Below the pieces are notes generated by a model, which saw only the letters and a list, made by a program, of their open reading frames with translations, made no database searches and was not told the DNA's origin. This document shows, in pieces, positions 18,787 through 27,975 of a stretch of 43,746 bases of DNA (within the stretch, counting starts at the first letter, position 1; every line of letters starts with the position of its first letter). The stretch is from Bacteroidales bacterium (GTDB lineage Bacteria > Bacteroidota > Bacteroidia > Bacteroidales > GCA-2748055), in NCBI GenBank assembly GCA_021740585.1, contig JAIOZM010000001.1, positions 1-43,746 of the forward strand. Direction: 5' to 3'. Both the position numbers and the translations under genes were made by a program.

Positions 18787-18909
18787 TTTGGCTTAAAACA
18801 AATTTCATTATTAATTCTAAAGCCACATGTTTTATAAATCAGGACTTTCAGTAATTAAAATAATACAAAAATCGCACCAAAAACACTCTGATTTATTAGT
18901 AAAATGCAT

Positions 18910-19587
18910 TTAGTTTAATTTGAAAGTAACAGGAAAATAATATCTTATTCGCACAGGCTTACCGTTTTGTTTCCCCGGGGTCCAGGCTGGGGAGGACATA
19001 ACCACCGACATTGCGGCCATGTCCAGATCGGGGTGGGCTGAATGAAATACCGATATATTTTCTATCAAACCTTGTTTATTGATAACAAATGTAAGAATAA
19101 CTCTTCCCATCACACCATTTTCTTTTGCAATTTCAGGATATCGGAGATGTTTGCTAATATATTTTGTGAATTCAATATCTGGATTTCCTCCATTGAAAAG
19201 GGGCATTTCTTCTGCAGTAATAAAATCCGGTTCATCATTAAAAATCTCCGGAGCTCTGCTAAACAGATCAGGATCAAAAAAATCTACAGGATCTATTTCC
19301 GTGTAAGAAAAATCTGGATCGTCAATTACGAGATTTTCATCATCAACTTCATTTATGATAGTTACAATTTCAATCTTTTTTGTCTTTTCTTCTTTACGGG
19401 CTGTTACTATTATATCATTTTCCTGAAAAATTTGGGCTGTAAACACATCCTCATATCCTTTATATCTTTCTTCACTTCCGAATTCAAAAGCAAAGAGTGC
19501 AAAAGATAAAGAAATGATTATCCCAATTTGAAAATAAATAAACCTCGATTTCTCCAGGTTTGCTTTTTGGCTCTTTTTTGGTTTCAT
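18910..19587 (-). CDS. TonB-like energy transducer protein (copy 2)
   Basis: 225-aa paralogue of the next gene downstream, with the same plan: basic N-terminus (MKPKKSQKANLEKSRF), membrane helix (about 18-37), acidic linker (about 45-135, with DFFDPDLFSRAPEIFNDEPDF) and C-terminal TonB domain (LFNGGNPDIEFTKYISKHLRYP, GRVILTFVINKQG, PAWTPGKQNGKPVRI). The shared N-terminal K-K-S-x-K-A-x-L-E motif and shared WTPGKQ block point to a tandem duplication followed by divergence in the linker. No receptor or ExbBD partner is adjacent. I see no terminator between the two copies, so read-through is possible. Confidence 0.9.
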   Translation of the reverse strand: MKPKKSQKANLEKSRFIYFQIGIIISLSFALFAFEFGSEERYKGYEDVFTAQIFQENDIIVTARKEEKTKKIEIVTIINEVDDENLVIDDPDFSYTEIDPVDFFDPDLFSRAPEIFNDEPDFITAEEMPLFNGGNPDIEFTKYISKHLRYPEIAKENGVMGRVILTFVINKQGLIENISVFHSAHPDLDMAAMSVVMSSPAWTPGKQNGKPVRIRYYFPVTFKLN

Positions 19588-19930
19588 GGTTTCCTGAATT
19601 GGTTAATACTAAATACTGATATAGAATTATTATCTGCAATTTCCGATCCCCTTTGAGTTTAAATAAACTATTTCAGAGCATAATAATTCACACAATAATA
19701 TTGAATGAAGAGCGTTATAAAATATTGGAAAACAAGCTTTAACCTATTTGTTGTGGAATGCAGGAAGATTGAAATAAATAGTAAAAATATAAGCTTGAAT
19801 ATTGAATAAAATTTAATAATAAAAGCCATCCATACTTCCCATATTTACACGCAATCTCTGGCAACCATTCCTCCCGGAAATCATTAAACTATTCCCTAAC
19901 TTTTCCTTACATTTGCAAAAATTATTTTTA
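19588..19930. other. Divergent intergenic region, tonB-like copy 2 to hflX
   Basis: 343 bp of AT-rich sequence that must hold two promoters. The hflX side has a clear -7 box at 19908-19915. No RNA gene, repeat or credible ORF is visible in the rest. Confidence 0.5.
19908..19915 (+). promoter_or_regulatory. -7 promoter box of hflX
   Basis: TACATTTG matches the Bacteroidota -7 consensus TAnnTTTG exactly, 16 bp before the ATG at 19931. Its last bases supply an in-frame TTG that automatic start calling could take as the start codon. If this is the promoter, that TTG lies inside it and cannot be the start. Confidence 0.55.
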
Positions 19931-21124
19931 ATGGGTGATTATTATTTAACGGCTCCGGAGCCGGAAACGGCAGTTTTAGTGGGTGTGATAACCAGAGATG
20001 CTGATGAGCGGGAGGTGAGTGAGTATCTGGATGAACTGTCGTTTCTTACCGAAACAGCAGGAGCCATACCAAAAGCGGTATTTACACAAAAGCTTGATAA
20101 ACCTCATGCTTCAACCATGATTGGAAGCGGTAAGCTTGCTGAAATTGGCAGGTATGTGGAAGAACATGAAATTGATCTGATTATTTTTGATGATGAATTA
20201 ACGCCAACTCAGCTGAGAAACCTGGAACGTGAATTTAAAAAAAGGGTTTTAGACAGGACCAATCTAATTCTTGATATATTTGCCAAAAGGGCTAAAACCG
20301 CGAATGCCAAAACACAGGTAGAATTAGCTCAATATCAGTATCTTTTACCACGTTTAACCAGAATGTGGACCCACCTTGAAAGGCAAAGGGGAGGTATTGG
20401 ACTCAGAGGTCCGGGGGAAACAGAAATTGAAACCGACCGAAGAATAATACGGGATAAAATCAGCCGGCTCAAAGAGCAACTCAAGAAAATTGATAAGCAA
20501 ATGAGTGTTCAGAGGAAAAATCGCGGGAAAATGGTCAGAGTTTCCTTGGTGGGGTATACCAACGTTGGGAAATCGACCATGATGAACCTGATTTCGAAGT
20601 CTGATGTTTTTGCTGAAAATAAATTATTTGCCACCCTCGATACTACCGTCAGAAAAGTAGTTATTGAAAACCTTCCTTTTCTTCTCGCCGACACGGTTGG
20701 CTTTATTCGAAAGTTACCACACGACTTGGTAGAATCTTTTAAATCGACCCTCGACGAAGTAAGAGAATCGGATATTCTAATCCATATTGTCGATATTTCT
20801 CATCCAAATTTTGACGATCAGATTCAGATAGTGAATCAGACTTTAAACGAAATCGGGATTACAGACAAAAAGAATATTCTGGTATTTAATAAAATTGACG
20901 CCTTCAATTATATTAAAAAGGATGATGATGATCTAACACCTACAACAAAAGAGAATCTGAGCCTTGACGACCTGAAAAAATCCTGGATGGCAAAAACAGA
21001 TATTGAAACCGTATTTGTTTCAGCCAAAGAAAATACCAATATAGTTGAGTTTAAAGAATTGGTTTACAGGAGTGTAAAAGAAATACACGAAGTGCGCTAT
21101 CCTTATAATGATTTTTTGTATTAG
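19931..21124 (+). CDS. hflX: GTPase HflX
   Basis: Ribosome-associated GTPase that splits stalled or stress-damaged ribosomes. From the ATG at 19931 it is 397 aa. The N-terminal HflX-specific region (PHASTMIGSGKLAEIG, FDDELTPTQLRNLE, RAKTANAKTQVELAQYQYLLPRL) is followed by the Gly-rich RGGIGLRGPGETEIE linker. The G domain includes G1 GYTNVGKST, G3 DTVGFIRKLP and G4 NKID. An in-frame TTG 18 bp upstream is rejected as the start because it is part of a promoter box. Single gene, convergent with asd. Confidence 0.94.
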   Translation: MGDYYLTAPEPETAVLVGVITRDADEREVSEYLDELSFLTETAGAIPKAVFTQKLDKPHASTMIGSGKLAEIGRYVEEHEIDLIIFDDELTPTQLRNLEREFKKRVLDRTNLILDIFAKRAKTANAKTQVELAQYQYLLPRLTRMWTHLERQRGGIGLRGPGETEIETDRRIIRDKISRLKEQLKKIDKQMSVQRKNRGKMVRVSLVGYTNVGKSTMMNLISKSDVFAENKLFATLDTTVRKVVIENLPFLLADTVGFIRKLPHDLVESFKSTLDEVRESDILIHIVDISHPNFDDQIQIVNQTLNEIGITDKKNILVFNKIDAFNYIKKDDDDLTPTTKENLSLDDLKKSWMAKTDIETVFVSAKENTNIVEFKELVYRSVKEIHEVRYPYNDFLY

Positions 21125-21153
21125 GGATTCTTTCACTAATCCCTCTCCAAGCT

Positions 21154-21177
21154 CACACCACCACACCACCACACCAT
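21154..21177. repeat. Three-copy 8-bp tandem repeat
   Basis: CACACCAC is repeated at 21154-21161 and 21162-21169, with a third copy ending in T at 21170-21177. It lies between the convergent ends of hflX and asd and touches the last base of asd. No function is apparent; it may be a slippage-prone tract. Confidence 0.6.
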
Positions 21178-22181
21178 CACCCCATCTTCCCGGCTATTCC
21201 CTCAGCGATCTGCACTGCATTCAGCGCTGCACCCTTCTTAATCTGGTCGCCAACGCACCAGAAGGTAATTCCTTTAGGATTAGTCAGGTCTTTGCGAACA
21301 CGTCCCACATAAACATCATCTTTTTCGGAAACGAAAAGTGGCATTGGGTATTGTTTTTCGGCAGGATTATCAATCAGGGTAAGTCCGTCAAATTCTTTGA
21401 AGGCTTTTTGAACCTGTTCCACACTCAATTCATCTTCAGTTTCAACCCAGATTGCTTCGGAGTGTGATCGCATTATGGGAATACGCACACAGGTTGCACT
21501 TACAAGAATGTCAGAATGCATAATTTTTTTGGTTTCCCATACCATTTTCATTTCTTCCTTGGTATAGCCATTTTCGAGGAAAACATCTATGTGAGGGATA
21601 ATATTCATGGCAAGCTGATATGCAAATGCGCTTACCACCGGTTCTTCACCATTGGCTACAGCTTTTATCTGATCTTCAAGCTCTTTGATGCCTTTTGCGC
21701 CGGCACCACTGGCTGCCTGATACGTTGCCACATGAATTTTTTTTATGGGGGAAAGCATCTGAATAGGTTTCAGAGCTACCACCATTTGAATGGTTGAACA
21801 GTTTGGATTGGCAATGATTTTCCTCGGACTATTGAAAGCATCTTTCATATTCACTTCCGGCACTACCAGAGGAATATCGTCTTCATAACGAAAGGCGCTG
21901 GAATTGTCGATCATTATTGTTCCGTGCTTTGTAATGGTTGAGGCAAATTCTTTTGAAATTCCAGCTCCGGCAGAAACCAGTGCAATATCAATTCCTTTAA
22001 AATCATCGTTATGCTTTAACTCCTTGGTAACAAGTTTTTTCCCCTTAAATGTATATTCATTTCCTGCACTCCGGCCCGATCCAAACAAAACCAACTCCGT
22101 TAAAGGAAAATTTCTGTTATCCAGTACTTTTAAGAATTCCTGTCCAACAGCACCACTAACACCAACGATTGCAACTTTCAT
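21177..22181 (-). CDS. asd: Aspartate-semialdehyde dehydrogenase
   Basis: Makes L-aspartate-4-semialdehyde from aspartyl phosphate with NADPH, the branch point to lysine/diaminopimelate, threonine and methionine. The N-terminal Rossmann motif is [11 protein letters not shown]. The catalytic Cys is C128 in NPNCSTIQ. Downstream blocks [18 protein letters not shown] and [13 protein letters not shown], the latter with the substrate-binding Arg and catalytic His region, are intact. 334 aa is normal for the family. It converges on hflX across a 52-bp gap that contains a short triplicated repeat. Confidence 0.95.
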   Translation of the reverse strand: MKVAIVGVSGAVGQEFLKVLDNRNFPLTELVLFGSGRSAGNEYTFKGKKLVTKELKHNDDFKGIDIALVSAGAGISKEFASTITKHGTIMIDNSSAFRYEDDIPLVVPEVNMKDAFNSPRKIIANPNCSTIQMVVALKPIQMLSPIKKIHVATYQAASGAGAKGIKELEDQIKAVANGEEPVVSAFAYQLAMNIIPHIDVFLENGYTKEEMKMVWETKKIMHSDILVSATCVRIPIMRSHSEAIWVETEDELSVEQVQKAFKEFDGLTLIDNPAEKQYPMPLFVSEKDDVYVGRVRKDLTNPKGITFWCVGDQIKKGAALNAVQIAEGIAGKMG

Positions 22182-22310
22182 ATCCGTAAAGAATTTATTA
22201 AAAAGGTTAAAAATATTTTATTAAAATAAAAATTAGTTATATATTTATACTTGCCTTTTGAAATGCCTTTCAAATTGTAAACCCCAAAATTCGTAAAAAT
22301 TATTATTAAA

Positions 22311-24887
22311 GTGAAAAATCTATGCCTGGTTTTTTCACTTTGTCCGATTTTTCTTTGGGGACAAGTGAAAATTGATTTTGAAAGTGAACTGTCTGACCGT
22401 TGGGAGCAATCTCCTTCCGGCAGATGGGGGGTATCTGCTGAAGGAGCTTTAGAAGGCTCCAAATCTCTTGCACATGTTTTTGATAATCCCGAATCGGGAT
22501 GCGATCTTATCTCTTATTTCCTTGGCGAAATTGATACAGATGCGGCTATAAGGTGGAAATTTGTGCTTCATCACAATTATAATCCTTCCGGATCAAACAA
22601 CTGGGGGGTATATCTTTTATCAACCAATCGCGCCTCAGCTATTCCGGAAGATATGGATCAATGTGCTCTTATTTTAGGTGTTAATCAGACAGGAACGGAT
22701 GATTCTTTAAAGCTTTGGTTTCAGGAAGGATCAAAACTATCCCTGCTTATTAATCTTGGTATTAACTGGGAAAAGGATGTGGGTATGTCGCCCTTTTCAT
22801 TTCAAGTTGAAAAAGACAGTCTGAATGTATTCTCATTTTTTGGAGCAATGCCGGGAGAGGAGCCGGAGTTAATTTATAAGTCGCAATATTCCCTTCCCTT
22901 CCCTGAAAACCCTGAGTTCTTTGCTCTATCCTATGAATATACTTCTTCAAAGGACAGGCTTCTTTACTTCGACAATTTTGAATTTGATGCCAATTATGTA
23001 TCTGATAGTATTGCCCCGGAACTTACCGACATACATTTCCTTAGTAGTCATTGTATTGAATGGATTTTTTCCGAAAACGTTTTTCCTGCCGACACTTTTC
23101 ATTTGAATATTGAAGGTGGAATTCAGGTGGATAGTATTTTGTTTCAGGGGAATAAAATTGTGTCGTGGTTTGATAAAAATTTTTTAAACGACATTGAATT
23201 TTTTTATGCATTAAGTGGATTTCAGGATAAAAAGTCAAACGCCGGTTTCATTACAGGAAGTTTTAGCTTTTATTTTCCTGAATACAAAGATCTGATATTC
23301 ACGGAAATAATGGCAGATCCGAGTCCTGTGGTTTATCTGCCCGATTCGGAGTATCTGGAGATTTATAATCGCAGCGATCATACCATTGATTTGAATGGAT
23401 TTATACTGAAAGTTGGCGACAAGGAGTATTTTTTGGATGAGAAGATAATTCCACCTCATTCATTTTTAGCCTTTGTAAATATGGATCAGGAAAGCGATGT
23501 TGAGAATTCCGTGTTTTATCCCTTATTTACCGGAGTATATGTTTTATCCAACGGAGGGCAGGAATTAAGTATATGGACTCCTGATGGAACTTTAATTGAT
23601 GCTTTGTATTATTCAGATACATGGTATGATGATGAACTTAAAGCTGAAGGTGGCTGGTCTTTGGAGAGAATTGACTTGTACAATTTATGTGGGGGTGAAG
23701 AAATATGGAAGGCTTCAACAGATAAGCGGGGTGGTAGTCCGGGTGAAATAAATTCTCTGGAAATTCCTGTAACAGACTTTGAAAATCCCTATGTGGATCA
23801 TGTTGAATTTTTGGATAGTCTGAGTTTTTCACTTCATTTTAACGAAAGTGTTTTTTTCAATTTTCCGGAAATCCCAAATCTGAAAAGTCTGGCCTGGTCT
23901 AATCTGCTTCATAACGAGCTCATCCTTTGTCTGGAAACGCCGGTGAATAATATTTTCACCATGGAGCCGGGTATTTTTGTTCAGGATTGTGAAAACAATC
24001 AAAATGACGCCTTTATTCTTAAGTTGGGGGTGCCTGAAAATATTGAGCCTCTCGATGTGTTAATAACAGAGGTGCTGTTTTCGCCTCTTCCTGGATGTCC
24101 TGAATTTATTGAAATCTATAATAATTCTCAATCAATTCTCGATTTACATGAGCTGACCATCGATGTGTATGATCCGGAATTCGGTCCGGGTTATGGAAGT
24201 TTCTTATCTGAAACCAACCGGCTATTCTATCCGCACGAATACCTGACTATTACCAAAGACAGGGAGGCAATGTTGACATGTTATGAGGCTGAAAAGCCGC
24301 AAATTCTTGGCTTGCAAACTATGAAATCCCTGCCAGATAATGGGAGCAGGATTGCCATCCGAAACAGAGCTTTCACACTGATTGATGAGATGGAATATAA
24401 TGAGGACTTGCATTTTGCAATGCTTTCGAATCTTTCAGGAGTTTCTTTAGAGCGTATCGATCTCGAAAATAATTTTGGTCTCCTGGCGAGTTGGCATTCT
24501 GCTTCCCAGAATTCGAACTTTTCAACTCCGGGAGCTCAGAATTCTCAATATTCAGAAAAGCCTTCTTCGGAGAATAAATTTGAAATTACTACCGAAACAT
24601 TTACCCCCAATAATGATGGGATTGAGGACATTGCTCAACTGAATTACAATCTTGAAAGGGAAGGTTATGTTGGAAATGTATTGATTTTCGACGCTTCGGG
24701 CAGGGAGGTCAGGAAATTGGCCATGAATACTTTACTTGGAATTTCCGGGAGTTTTTATTGGGACGGAGAGGATGATAGTGGTAATTTATGCAGTACAGGA
24801 ATCTATTTGGCTTACTTTAGCTGTTTGCATCTATCGGGACGAAATGAGTCCTTTAAGGAGCCTATTGTGCTAATAAGGCAGTTTTAG
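22311..24887 (+). CDS. Exported lamin-tail-domain surface protein with FlgD/CHU_C-like C-terminus
   Basis: 858-aa exported protein. The start is a GTG: it places a perfect signal peptide (MKNLCLVFSLCPIFLWGQ) at the N-terminus, and no ATG nearby would do so. Residues about 20-230 look like a concanavalin-type sandwich (IDFESELSDRWEQSPSGRWG). Two lamin-tail domains follow, at about 325-440 (TEIMADPSP, SEYLEIYNRSD, ANGGQELSIW-like text) and about 585-700 (ITEVLFSPLPG, PEFIEIYNNSQ). The end (TFTPNNDGIEDIAQLNYN, then FYWDGEDDSGNLCSTGIYL) is FlgD-Ig/CHU_C-like, often found on T9SS cargo. Probably surface-located; function unknown. It overlaps the convergent MFS gene by 4 bp at the stops. Confidence 0.82.
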   Translation: MKNLCLVFSLCPIFLWGQVKIDFESELSDRWEQSPSGRWGVSAEGALEGSKSLAHVFDNPESGCDLISYFLGEIDTDAAIRWKFVLHHNYNPSGSNNWGVYLLSTNRASAIPEDMDQCALILGVNQTGTDDSLKLWFQEGSKLSLLINLGINWEKDVGMSPFSFQVEKDSLNVFSFFGAMPGEEPELIYKSQYSLPFPENPEFFALSYEYTSSKDRLLYFDNFEFDANYVSDSIAPELTDIHFLSSHCIEWIFSENVFPADTFHLNIEGGIQVDSILFQGNKIVSWFDKNFLNDIEFFYALSGFQDKKSNAGFITGSFSFYFPEYKDLIFTEIMADPSPVVYLPDSEYLEIYNRSDHTIDLNGFILKVGDKEYFLDEKIIPPHSFLAFVNMDQESDVENSVFYPLFTGVYVLSNGGQELSIWTPDGTLIDALYYSDTWYDDELKAEGGWSLERIDLYNLCGGEEIWKASTDKRGGSPGEINSLEIPVTDFENPYVDHVEFLDSLSFSLHFNESVFFNFPEIPNLKSLAWSNLLHNELILCLETPVNNIFTMEPGIFVQDCENNQNDAFILKLGVPENIEPLDVLITEVLFSPLPGCPEFIEIYNNSQSILDLHELTIDVYDPEFGPGYGSFLSETNRLFYPHEYLTITKDREAMLTCYEAEKPQILGLQTMKSLPDNGSRIAIRNRAFTLIDEMEYNEDLHFAMLSNLSGVSLERIDLENNFGLLASWHSASQNSNFSTPGAQNSQYSEKPSSENKFEITTETFTPNNDGIEDIAQLNYNLEREGYVGNVLIFDASGREVRKLAMNTLLGISGSFYWDGEDDSGNLCSTGIYLAYFSCLHLSGRNESFKEPIVLIRQF

Positions 24888-26062
24888 CCAAGTTTTTTTC
24901 TGTTTAGAAGAACAACCACCACAGAACCCAAAGAGAAAAATGCTGCAAAGGCAAATGTTTTTTCAAATCCGATTTTATCGGCCATAAAACCGGCTACCGT
25001 TACCATAACAGCGGAAATAAAGAAGTTTAGCAACATGTATACACCATTCAGGAAAGCCATTTTATTTGAATCCTGATCGTGTATAAGAGCCAGCAATACC
25101 GAAGTAGGAGAAAATAAGAACATTCCCATAATTCCCAAAACCAGCATTTTCCAGATGCCAAAAACGTGAAGGAAAAGAAACATTAAAAAGGGTGAAACTA
25201 TAGTAATGATTAATAGCATTTTAGTGCGACCTAATTTATCGGAAAAGGTTCCGGACATTAAGGTTCCTGCAGCTCCTGATAATTGAAGAACAGATAAGGA
25301 TGCCTGAGAGAAAAAGAGAGATTCACCCTGGGTGTCCATAAAAGTGGGAAGATACAATGCCAATGCCGATCTCATTGCCCCCAGAAATAATGTAATTCCT
25401 GCAGTAACAGTGAAAATGGGTATGTATTTTTTAAATTCTTTCCAGTAAGCTTTCTTAAACTCTTGTTTTTGAACGTTCTGTGAAATATCCACATGTCTGA
25501 GCCTGAAAAATAAAATAGCTGAAGCTATGAGTCCGAGAGGCATCATTTTGTATGTTCCCTCCAGCCCCCACAAACTAATTATTCCATAAATAACCATTGG
25601 TCCGGCTGTTCTGGCCAACTCTCCTCCCAGCATATAAAAACTCATCCCTTTTCCAATTCTGTTTCCGGCAAGTTTTTTAACCATAACCGGAGTTGGAATA
25701 TGAAAAACAGTAGAACTTATACCCGATACCAGCAGCAATAAGGCTAAAAATATATAGCTGGGGGCGATGCCTATCAGGCTCATGGCTATTCCGGTTAAAG
25801 CCGGGGAGAATATTACGAGATAGCGCATTCTCATCCGGTCTGCCATTATACCCACTAATGGATTTAATAATGAAGGGATTCTCTGAATTACATGCAATAA
25901 ACCTGCAAGGCCGTAGGATATGCCAATTTTTTCAATAATAAAAGGAAGGGCAGGAGCAAGAAAGGAAGTGTAAACATCATGAATGAAATGGGAAATTCCT
26001 ATCAGCGTTATATTTCCTGCCTGAAAATTATCTTTTTCCTGTATTGTCTCTTTCAAAATCAA
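24884..26062 (-). CDS. MFS transporter, fosmidomycin-resistance (Fsr)-like
   Basis: 392-aa inner-membrane protein with about 12 helices. N-terminal text typical of the Fsr/YfhL branch of MFS (SHFIHDVYTSFLAPALPFIIEK, then YGLAGLL) and the loop SSTVFHIPTPVMVKKLAG match efflux carriers of that type better than sugar permeases. The A-type loop between TM2 and TM3 is GIMADRMRMRYL, and TM8-9 has SGTFSDKLGRTKML. Its ATG overlaps the stop of punA by 4 bp, so the two are translationally coupled. This suggests that it could move a nucleobase or nucleoside rather than a drug, but that is inference from position only. Confidence 0.85.
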   Translation of the reverse strand: MILKETIQEKDNFQAGNITLIGISHFIHDVYTSFLAPALPFIIEKIGISYGLAGLLHVIQRIPSLLNPLVGIMADRMRMRYLVIFSPALTGIAMSLIGIAPSYIFLALLLLVSGISSTVFHIPTPVMVKKLAGNRIGKGMSFYMLGGELARTAGPMVIYGIISLWGLEGTYKMMPLGLIASAILFFRLRHVDISQNVQKQEFKKAYWKEFKKYIPIFTVTAGITLFLGAMRSALALYLPTFMDTQGESLFFSQASLSVLQLSGAAGTLMSGTFSDKLGRTKMLLIITIVSPFLMFLFLHVFGIWKMLVLGIMGMFLFSPTSVLLALIHDQDSNKMAFLNGVYMLLNFFISAVMVTVAGFMADKIGFEKTFAFAAFFSLGSVVVVLLNRKKLG

Positions 26063-26871
26063 TCAAGAGTTTCAATTAATTTTTCCATAATAGTAACCAT
26101 CCTTGGGGCTGCTTCTGAGGCAGCTTTCTGTACGTCTTCAACTGAGACTTCCACAATTCTTCCCGGGACGCCCAGGTCGGTTATAATGGAAATGGCGAAA
26201 CAAGGAATGCCCATTTGATGAGCTACGATAACTTCAGGAACTGTAGACATTCCAACAGCATCGCCCCCAATTATTCTGAAATAGGAATATTCTTTTGGAG
26301 TTTCAAGAGTTGGTCCTGTAACTCCCACATAACAACCCTTTTGAACTTTGATATTTTCAGCTCTGGCAATTTCCTCAGCCTTTGTAATGAGAGATTTATT
26401 ATAAGCCTGACTCATATCAGGAAATCTGTCTCCAAGTTCATCGTAGTGTTTTCCAATAAGCGGATTAGGCATTTGGTTTATATGATCGTTTATGATCATC
26501 AGATCACCAATTTCAAAATCGGGATTCACACCACCACTGGCATTTGAAATGAAAAGATATTTAATACCCAGAAATTTCATTACTCTTATGGGGAAGGTTA
26601 GTTTCTCCATACTGTGGCCTTCATAATAATGAAAACGCCCCTGCAAGGCCATCACTTTTTTCCCGCCTAAATATCCGAATATCAACTTTCCTTTATGTCC
26701 CGGGGCCGTACTAACAGGGAAATTTGGTATATCTGTGTATTTAATTTCTGATTCAATTTTGATGTCATCAACTACACTACCTAATCCTGTACCCAGAATA
26801 ATAGCAATTTCAGGTTCAAAATTTGCCTTATTTTTTATGAAGGATACTGTCTCTTTTATTGTCTCTAACAT
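26059..26871 (-). CDS. punA: Purine-nucleoside phosphorylase (trimeric PNP I family)
   Basis: Splits inosine or guanosine with phosphate into base and ribose-1-phosphate for purine salvage. 270 aa. The phosphate- and purine-site blocks are all present: ILGTGLGSVVDD, PGHKGKL, LQGRFHYYEGHSMEKLTFPIRV, ISNASGGVNPDF, GPTLETPKEYSYFR, and GGDAVGMSTVPEVIVAHQMG. The start at 26871 lies within the end of lpxK (44-bp overlap, different frame) and the stop overlaps the MFS start. The three are read as a tight minus-strand unit. The gene order sppA-lpxK-punA is, as I recall, common in Bacteroidia. Confidence 0.94.
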   Translation of the reverse strand: MLETIKETVSFIKNKANFEPEIAIILGTGLGSVVDDIKIESEIKYTDIPNFPVSTAPGHKGKLIFGYLGGKKVMALQGRFHYYEGHSMEKLTFPIRVMKFLGIKYLFISNASGGVNPDFEIGDLMIINDHINQMPNPLIGKHYDELGDRFPDMSQAYNKSLITKAEEIARAENIKVQKGCYVGVTGPTLETPKEYSYFRIIGGDAVGMSTVPEVIVAHQMGIPCFAISIITDLGVPGRIVEVSVEDVQKAASEAAPRMVTIMEKLIETLD

Positions 26872-27913
26872 AGCTAATTATTTGATGATTAAAATTTGAT
26901 TCATCTTCATTCAGAAAGTTAATGAAAATGGGAAGATAGAAAAATCTTTCTTCAATGCCGCTGAAAACACTTCGAAATTTCCTAAGTTTTACGGCATCTT
27001 TTTCTGTAGTGAGAATAATTCCGGCACCCATTTTTTTATACTCCTCAACAATTTTTACGGCATCTTGTTCGGTATAATTATGGTGGTCTTTAAAAATAAG
27101 CTCCTTGAATTTGGGGGATATTTTTCGTGCGAAAGGCTTAATGTTCTTAGGATTTGCTATGCCACTAACAATAAGAATGTCAGGCTTCTGCTCTTTAATT
27201 AGGTTGCTGTCAATGTGAATATCAGCAAAAACCGGTTTTATTTCTGAGGCACTGACCGTAGTGAAGAAGAGATGCTGAAATTTATTGACAATCATTTCCT
27301 GAGCGATTATTCTCATGTCGATTGCCTTTATCTTTTTAGGTGTTTTTGTTACGAGTAATATTTTTGCTCTTTTTCTGGAGCTATAGGGTTCTCTCAATCT
27401 GCCTGCCGGTAGAAAAAGATCTTTTTTTGAAGGATGATTAAAATCAAAAAGTAAAATACTTAATCCGGGTTTTACATACCTGTGTTGAAAGGCATCGTCA
27501 AGTAAAATCACATCCGGAGGATTATTCATTTCAGATAAATTATTAATGCCCCTTCTTCTGCTGGTATCGACAGCAATGAGAATATTCGGATATTTTTGTT
27601 TTAATTGACAGGGTTCATCACCAATTTCTTCCGGATCAGATTTTTCTGAAGAAAGTATATATCCTTTAGTTTTTCTCCCATAACCTCTGCTTAAAACGGC
27701 CACTTTGAATTCTTTTTGAAGGAGTTCAATAAGATAATCAACGTGTGGTGTTTTTCCTGTCCCACCGGCTCTGATATTTCCTACGCTGATTATCGGAAAA
27801 TTATATTCCTGTGAAGGAAGTATTCCCCAGTCGAATAGTTTATTGCGTATTATTACTGATAATCCGTAGATAAGACTAAAAGGGAAGAGTAATATTTTAA
27901 ATAATAGCTGCAA
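26828..27913 (-). CDS. lpxK: Tetraacyldisaccharide 4'-kinase
   Basis: Phosphorylates the 4' position of lipid A disaccharide, late in the Raetz pathway, at the inner-membrane face. 361 aa. A hydrophobic N-terminal anchor (about 1-25) is followed by the P-loop ISVGNIRAGGTGKTPHV, the catalytic region DVILLDDAFQHRYVKPG, and LPAGRLREP, all LpxK hallmarks. The C-terminal part includes GIANPKNIKPFA and ILTTEKDAVKLR. The last 44 bp overlap the start of punA. It is separated from sppA by a MITE-like insertion, so the original spacing may have been disturbed. Confidence 0.94.
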   Translation of the reverse strand: MQLLFKILLFPFSLIYGLSVIIRNKLFDWGILPSQEYNFPIISVGNIRAGGTGKTPHVDYLIELLQKEFKVAVLSRGYGRKTKGYILSSEKSDPEEIGDEPCQLKQKYPNILIAVDTSRRRGINNLSEMNNPPDVILLDDAFQHRYVKPGLSILLFDFNHPSKKDLFLPAGRLREPYSSRKRAKILLVTKTPKKIKAIDMRIIAQEMIVNKFQHLFFTTVSASEIKPVFADIHIDSNLIKEQKPDILIVSGIANPKNIKPFARKISPKFKELIFKDHHNYTEQDAVKIVEEYKKMGAGIILTTEKDAVKLRKFRSVFSGIEERFFYLPIFINFLNEDESNFNHQIISYVRDNKRDSILHKK

Positions 27914-27975
27914 AAATTAAGTATTGAAAATGGACTGCGAAGATACAACTATTTGTTAAATTGAGGAAGCAGGAT

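Noticed and set aside
19042..19509. 155-codon plus-strand frame inside the second tonB-like gene
   Set aside because: Low-complexity composition rich in Ile, Phe, Asn and Lys, antisense to a clear TonB-domain gene.
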